The notes under the pieces are model-generated. The model saw only the letters and a list, made by a program, of their open reading frames with translations. It ran no database searches and was not told the origin of the DNA. Source: Flavobacteriaceae bacterium UBA5544 (GTDB lineage: Bacteria; Bacteroidota; Bacteroidia; Flavobacteriales; Flavobacteriaceae). Taken from it: a stretch of DNA of 17,714 nt. Positions within the stretch are counted from its first letter, which is position 1. Each line of letters opens with the position of its first letter. Location: assembly GCA_002426755.1 (NCBI GenBank), contig DINI01000012.1, forward strand, positions 53,619 through 71,332, given 5' to 3'. Positions 14,796-17,714 of this stretch are shown in pieces. The translations under genes and the position numbers were made by a program.

Positions 14796-15578
14796 ATGGC
14801 AAAAAAAGCTGAACTATCCGTAGAAGAACGATTAAGAGCATTGTATGATTTACAATTAATCGATTCACGAGTGGACGAAATCAGAAACATTAGAGGCGAA
14901 CTTCCTCTTGAAGTTAGGGATTTAGAAGATGAAGTGGAAGGTTTAAACACCAGACTTGAAAAATTAAACTCCACATTGGAATTGATTGACAACGACATCA
15001 AATCAAAAAAGAATTTGATGGAAGAAGCGCGGTCTCTCATAAAAAAATATGCAGAGCAGCAAAAAAATGTGAGAAACAATAGAGAATTCAACTCTATCAC
15101 CAAAGAAATCGAATTTCAGGAATTGGAAATCCAATTGGCTGAAAAGCATATCAAGGAATATAAAGTTCAAATTGAGCAGAAAAAAGAAGTCATTTCTGAA
15201 ACCAAAGACCGTTTAAAAGACCGTCAAACACATTTGAAACACAAGAAAGGTGAATTGAATGCAATTTTGGCAGAAACTGAAAAAGAAGAAAATGCATTAA
15301 TTGCAAAATCAAACGAATATCAAGAACAAATCGATGAGCGTTTGGTATCTGCTTACCACAGAATCCGTCAAAACGTGAAAAACGGTTTGGCAGTTGTGGC
15401 CATTGAAAGAGGCGCTTCTGGAGGTTCTTTCTTTACAATTCCACCACAAGTACAAGTAGAGATTGCTTCTCGTAAAAAAGTAATCACTGATGAGCACAGT
15501 GGACGTATCTTGGTCGATGCACAGTTGGCCGAAGAGCAAAAAGCAAAAATGGAAAAATTGTTTGCAAAATTGAGTTAA
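14796..15578 (+). CDS. Coiled-coil protein of the C4 zinc-ribbon family, zinc cysteines lost
   Basis: A 260-residue protein with a long charged coiled coil (about 8-185, rich in Glu, Lys and Leu heptads) and a short C-terminal domain, GLAVVAIERGASGGSFFTIPPQ...HSGRILVD (197-241). That tail aligns with the zf-RING_7/C4-type zinc ribbon found in Bacteroidota and other bacteria, where it reads C-x-x-C-F...IPPQ...C-x-x-C-GRI. Here the four cysteine positions are Ser208, Ser211, Asp232 and Ser235, and the protein has no cysteine at all, so it cannot bind zinc in that way. The rest of the domain is conserved. Family members have been linked loosely to DNA or RNA binding, without firm function. It follows the Nif3-family gene by 4 nt, a pairing I believe is common in this group. 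Role unknown. Confidence 0.88.
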   Translation: MAKKAELSVEERLRALYDLQLIDSRVDEIRNIRGELPLEVRDLEDEVEGLNTRLEKLNSTLELIDNDIKSKKNLMEEARSLIKKYAEQQKNVRNNREFNSITKEIEFQELEIQLAEKHIKEYKVQIEQKKEVISETKDRLKDRQTHLKHKKGELNAILAETEKEENALIAKSNEYQEQIDERLVSAYHRIRQNVKNGLAVVAIERGASGGSFFTIPPQVQVEIASRKKVITDEHSGRILVDAQLAEEQKAKMEKLFAKLS

Positions 15579-15598
15579 GCAAACCTTTATTGATACTG

Positions 15599-15629
15599 AA
15601 AAGCCTTTACAAATTGTAGAGGCTTTTTT
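15599..15629 (+). terminator. Intrinsic terminator after the zinc-ribbon-family gene
   Basis: A 13-bp stem (15599-15611 with 15615-15627, one G-U pair) with a 3-nt loop is followed by a T-run. It ends the Nif3/zinc-ribbon-family transcript before msrA. Confidence 0.85.
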
Positions 15630-15701
15630 ATTTTAGGAAAACTTTCACATTCATTTTTTAAGGTTTGAAACCACTTCCCGACTACTTAAAAAATCAAACT
15701 T

Positions 15702-16352
15702 ATGAAATCAATTATTTTATCTCTTTCCCTAATCATTTTATTCAGTTGTCAAAACAATGCACAAGTCAATTCCAAACAGCAAGAGGTTATCAACGCAACA
15801 CCTGTTGAAGTGCCTATGCAAAACGGCAAAGCCAAAGCTTATTTTGCCAGTGGTTGCTTTTGGTGTGTCGAAGCGATTTACGAACACGTCAAAGGTGTGG
15901 ATGAAGTGATTAGCGGATATTCTGGTGGACATACCAAAAATCCAACGTATGAAGCCAGCAATACTGGCAGCACAGGTCATGCCGAAGCTGTAGAAGTTAT
16001 TTACGACCCAAAAATAGTGAGCTTTTCGACTTTAGTTGATGTCTATTTTGGTTCACAGAATGTGACTCAAGTGAATGGCCAAGGCAATGACAGAGGTTCT
16101 CAATATCGTTCGATTATTTTTTATCAAAATGATGAACAGAAAAAAATTATAACAGAAAAAAAAGAAGCTCTTGCCAAAAAATTGAATGAAAAAATCGCTG
16201 CAGAAGTCTATCCATTCCAGAAATTTTGGATTGCGGAAGATTATCATCAGAATTATGAACGATTGCATCCAAACGACGGTTACATCAGGAATGTATCTGT
16301 TCCAAGATTAAATCGATTCAAAGCGAAATTCCCAGAATTGATTAAAGAGTAA
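15702..16352 (+). CDS. msrA: Peptide-methionine (S)-S-oxide reductase MsrA, lipoprotein form
   Basis: MsrA reduces the S-epimer of methionine sulfoxide in oxidised proteins. This 216-residue form begins with a lipoprotein signal, SLIILFSCQNN, with Cys16 as the lipidated residue, so the enzyme is exported and tethered to a membrane facing the periplasm or outside. A linker (17-45) precedes the catalytic domain. ASGCFWCVEA carries catalytic Cys52 and a second Cys55; GYSGGHTKNPTYE, GSTGHAE, DRGSQYRS and DYHQNY are family signatures. The C-terminus (ending FKAKFPELIKE) lacks the usual distal resolving cysteine, so Cys55 or an outside thiol would have to resolve the sulfenic acid. Electrons would have to come from an envelope thiol carrier. 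No msrB lies in this window. It stands alone between two terminators. Confidence 0.95.
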   Translation: MKSIILSLSLIILFSCQNNAQVNSKQQEVINATPVEVPMQNGKAKAYFASGCFWCVEAIYEHVKGVDEVISGYSGGHTKNPTYEASNTGSTGHAEAVEVIYDPKIVSFSTLVDVYFGSQNVTQVNGQGNDRGSQYRSIIFYQNDEQKKIITEKKEALAKKLNEKIAAEVYPFQKFWIAEDYHQNYERLHPNDGYIRNVSVPRLNRFKAKFPELIKE

Positions 16353-16371
16353 TAAAACTTAAATAAATTTT

Positions 16372-16405
16372 AAAAAACCTCAACGTATCTATTTTGAGGT
16401 TTTTT
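16372..16405. terminator. Bidirectional terminator between msrA and the methyltransferase gene
   Basis: A perfect 12-bp stem (AAAAAACCTCAA at 16372-16383, TTGAGGTTTTTT at 16394-16405) has a 10-nt loop and T-runs in both directions. Its right end overlaps the stop codon of the convergent methyltransferase gene. Confidence 0.85.
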
Positions 16406-17208
16406 TATGCTTTTTTGGTGGCTTTCAATGTAAAAATCAAAGGATATAATTTGTCTTTTGATACATACATTCCTGATTCGGTTTTAACTAAATTGGGGAA
16501 AATATCATACGGACTTTCGTCATATTCTTTTAAGTTTTCAATTTGCAATCCTGCTTCTGTTAGAGCATTCACGACTTCTCCCAAACCATGGTTCCAACCG
16601 TATTCCTTGCTGGTCATTTTAGAATTTGTATTGGCATAGGTCCCTTCCGATTCTTCATAAATAACTTCCTCTTGCATATATCCATATTTCATGATGGAAG
16701 TTCCATTAGAATACTCAAACATCCAAACTATCGGATGAAATTCAGCCATAAAGAAAACCCCACCCTTTTTCAATCGGTCGGCAATCAATTGTCCCCAGGG
16801 TTTCAAATCTGGAAGCCAGCCAATCACGCCATAACTCGTAAAAACGATATCAAATCTATCCTTGATATGCTTTGAAGTATCCAAAACATTGCAACAGAAA
16901 AAATCAGCATCCAACTGCAACTCTTCATTGAGTTTTTGCGCCAATTTTATGCCTTCATCACTCAAATCCACGCCAACACATTTTGCTCCCATCCTGCTCC
17001 AACTCAACGTATCTTGACCGAAATGACATTGTAAATGCAATAAAGATTTTCCATGGACATCTCCCAAAGCTTCCAATTCATAAGCCATCAATGATGATTT
17101 GCCTTGTTTAAAGGCTTCCAAATCATACATGTCGCTTTCTGAATGAACTTTGACCTTTTCATTCCAAGTCGCTTTGTTGACTTTGAAATAGTCGTTGAAC
17201 TTATCCAT
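16405..17208 (-). CDS. Class I SAM-dependent methyltransferase
   Basis: A 267-residue cytoplasmic Rossmann-fold methyltransferase of the Methyltransf_11/25 kind. Motif I is LLHLQCHFGQDTLSW (56-70), in which the usual E/DxGxGxG is altered to LQCHFGQD, a variant seen in some small-molecule methyltransferases. Motif II is CVGVDLSDEG (76-85, Asp for the ribose of SAM). IVFTSYGVIGWLPDLKPWG contains the post-motif region that often shapes the substrate pocket. The C-terminal half has several Trp and Tyr residues (FHPIVWMFEY, EYGWNHGLGEVVNAL). The N-terminus (DYFKVNKATWNEKVKVHSESDMYD) fits this subfamily. The substrate is unknown. It is transcribed alone, divergent from the lipoprotein gene at 17278, and its TAA lies in the shared terminator. 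Confidence 0.88.
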   Translation of the reverse strand: MDKFNDYFKVNKATWNEKVKVHSESDMYDLEAFKQGKSSLMAYELEALGDVHGKSLLHLQCHFGQDTLSWSRMGAKCVGVDLSDEGIKLAQKLNEELQLDADFFCCNVLDTSKHIKDRFDIVFTSYGVIGWLPDLKPWGQLIADRLKKGGVFFMAEFHPIVWMFEYSNGTSIMKYGYMQEEVIYEESEGTYANTNSKMTSKEYGWNHGLGEVVNALTEAGLQIENLKEYDESPYDIFPNLVKTESGMYVSKDKLYPLIFTLKATKKA

Positions 17209-17258
17209 ATTCGAGATTTAAAGCCACAATTTACGTTAAGTTACTGATATTTAATTTA

Positions 17259-17266
17259 TACCTTTG
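17259..17266 (+). promoter_or_regulatory. TAnnTTTG -7 element before the terminal lipoprotein gene
   Basis: TACCTTTG is an exact match, ending 11 nt before the ATG at 17278; the spacing would give a very short leader. Confidence 0.6.
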
Positions 17267-17277
17267 AAAAAAAACAT

Positions 17278-17714
17278 ATGAAATATTCACTTCGTTTTCT
17301 TGCTCTTTTTATAATGGTTTTCTCATGCAAGACCGATAAAAAAGAAGAAACAACGCCAATACAAGAAACCTTATCTGTTGCTGAAAAAATTGCGCATGCT
17401 AATGGCCTTGAAATCTGGAAAGAGGTTTCTCAAATCCATTTTACATTCAATGTTGATAGAGACACGACCCATTTTGAACGTTCATGGAGTTGGAAACCAA
17501 AAACTGGAGACGTCACTATGATTTCGGGAAAAGACACCATTTCCTATAATCGAAAATCTGTTGATAGCATTTCACTCAATGCTGACAAAGGCTTCATTAA
17601 CGATAAATATTGGATGTTGGCACCATTTCAATTGGTTTGGGACACTTCCGCATCCATTAGCGAACCTATACAAGAAGAAGCTCCTATAAGTAAAACTCAA
17701 ATGAATAAAATCAC
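17278..17714 (+). CDS. Lipoprotein of unknown function (partial, C-terminus beyond window)
   Basis: I read this frame by hand from ATG 17278; it is open to the window end, giving 145 complete codons. The N-terminus MKYSLRFLALFIMVFSCKTDKK is a lipoprotein signal with Cys17 as the lipidation site, followed by a short charged linker. The visible mature part starts AEKIAHANGLEIWKEVSQIHFTFNVDRD and goes on with FERSWSWKPKTGDVTMISGKDTISYNR, aromatic-rich alternating strands suggestive of a beta-rich fold, loosely like outer-membrane lipoprotein carrier (LolA-type) barrels. I do not recognise a named family with confidence. The gene is divergent from the methyltransferase gene and has a -7 element. 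Its location is inferred as membrane-anchored in the envelope. Confidence 0.75.
   Translation, partial: MKYSLRFLALFIMVFSCKTDKKEETTPIQETLSVAEKIAHANGLEIWKEVSQIHFTFNVDRDTTHFERSWSWKPKTGDVTMISGKDTISYNRKSVDSISLNADKGFINDKYWMLAPFQLVWDTSASISEPIQEEAPISKTQMNKI

Noticed and set aside
16588..16875. 95-codon plus-strand frame inside the methyltransferase gene
   Set aside because: The opposite frame encodes a clear SAM methyltransferase; this one has no recognisable features.
1..17714. tRNA genes, CRISPR arrays, insertion sequences or att sites
   Set aside because: I saw no cloverleaf-like sequence, regularly spaced repeats, transposase or integrase motifs, or terminal inverted repeats by eye; a dedicated search was not possible.

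Overview
The window looks like chromosome from a member of the Flavobacteriaceae (Bacteroidota). The evidence is AT-rich DNA, A-rich rather than Shine-Dalgarno leaders before genes, several exact matches to the Bacteroidota -7 promoter element TAnnTTTG (at 5329, 8448, 8456, 10381, 13663 and 17259), and proteins of recognisably flavobacterial type. I see no insertion sequences, phage genes, CRISPR arrays, tRNAs or rRNAs. This is mostly conserved core genome, with 16 complete or near-complete genes and one partial gene at each edge.

Layout. 1-495 (-) is the 5' part of an exported retropepsin-like aspartic protease. 618-2822 (+) is a PLP aminotransferase abutting murB (peptidoglycan precursor synthesis), closed by a hairpin. 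3055-4388 (+) is an ECF sigma factor with its membrane-bound RskA-type anti-sigma factor, ending in a bidirectional terminator shared with the convergent aquaporin gene aqpZ (4478-5164, -). 5351-8432 (+) is a tightly packed four-gene operon: a small Cys-rich membrane protein, a membrane glycosyltransferase, a second sigma factor with no anti-sigma partner, and an Nramp-superfamily transporter whose canonical metal-binding residues are replaced. 8485-10379 (+) is lipA overlapping a type I GAPDH gene, behind two tandem -7 elements. 10410-12644 (+) is a TPR-containing hybrid histidine kinase whose end overlaps the end of lpxK (12616-13641, -). 13697-15578 (+) is a Nif3-family protein and a coiled-coil protein of the C4 zinc-ribbon family that has lost all four zinc cysteines. 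15702-16352 (+) is a lipoprotein MsrA, convergent with a SAM methyltransferase (16405-17208, -). 17278 to the end is the start of a lipoprotein.

How the genes fit together. Several serve the envelope: murB, lpxK, the glycosyltransferase, aqpZ and the lipoproteins. Three are regulators (two sigma factors and one hybrid kinase). lipA and gap both serve central carbon metabolism. Nothing here is a clear new defence or mobile system. The most unusual material is the 5351-8432 operon with its atypical Nramp-like transporter, the cysteine-free 'zinc ribbon' protein, and the apparent TTG start codons on both sigma factor genes.
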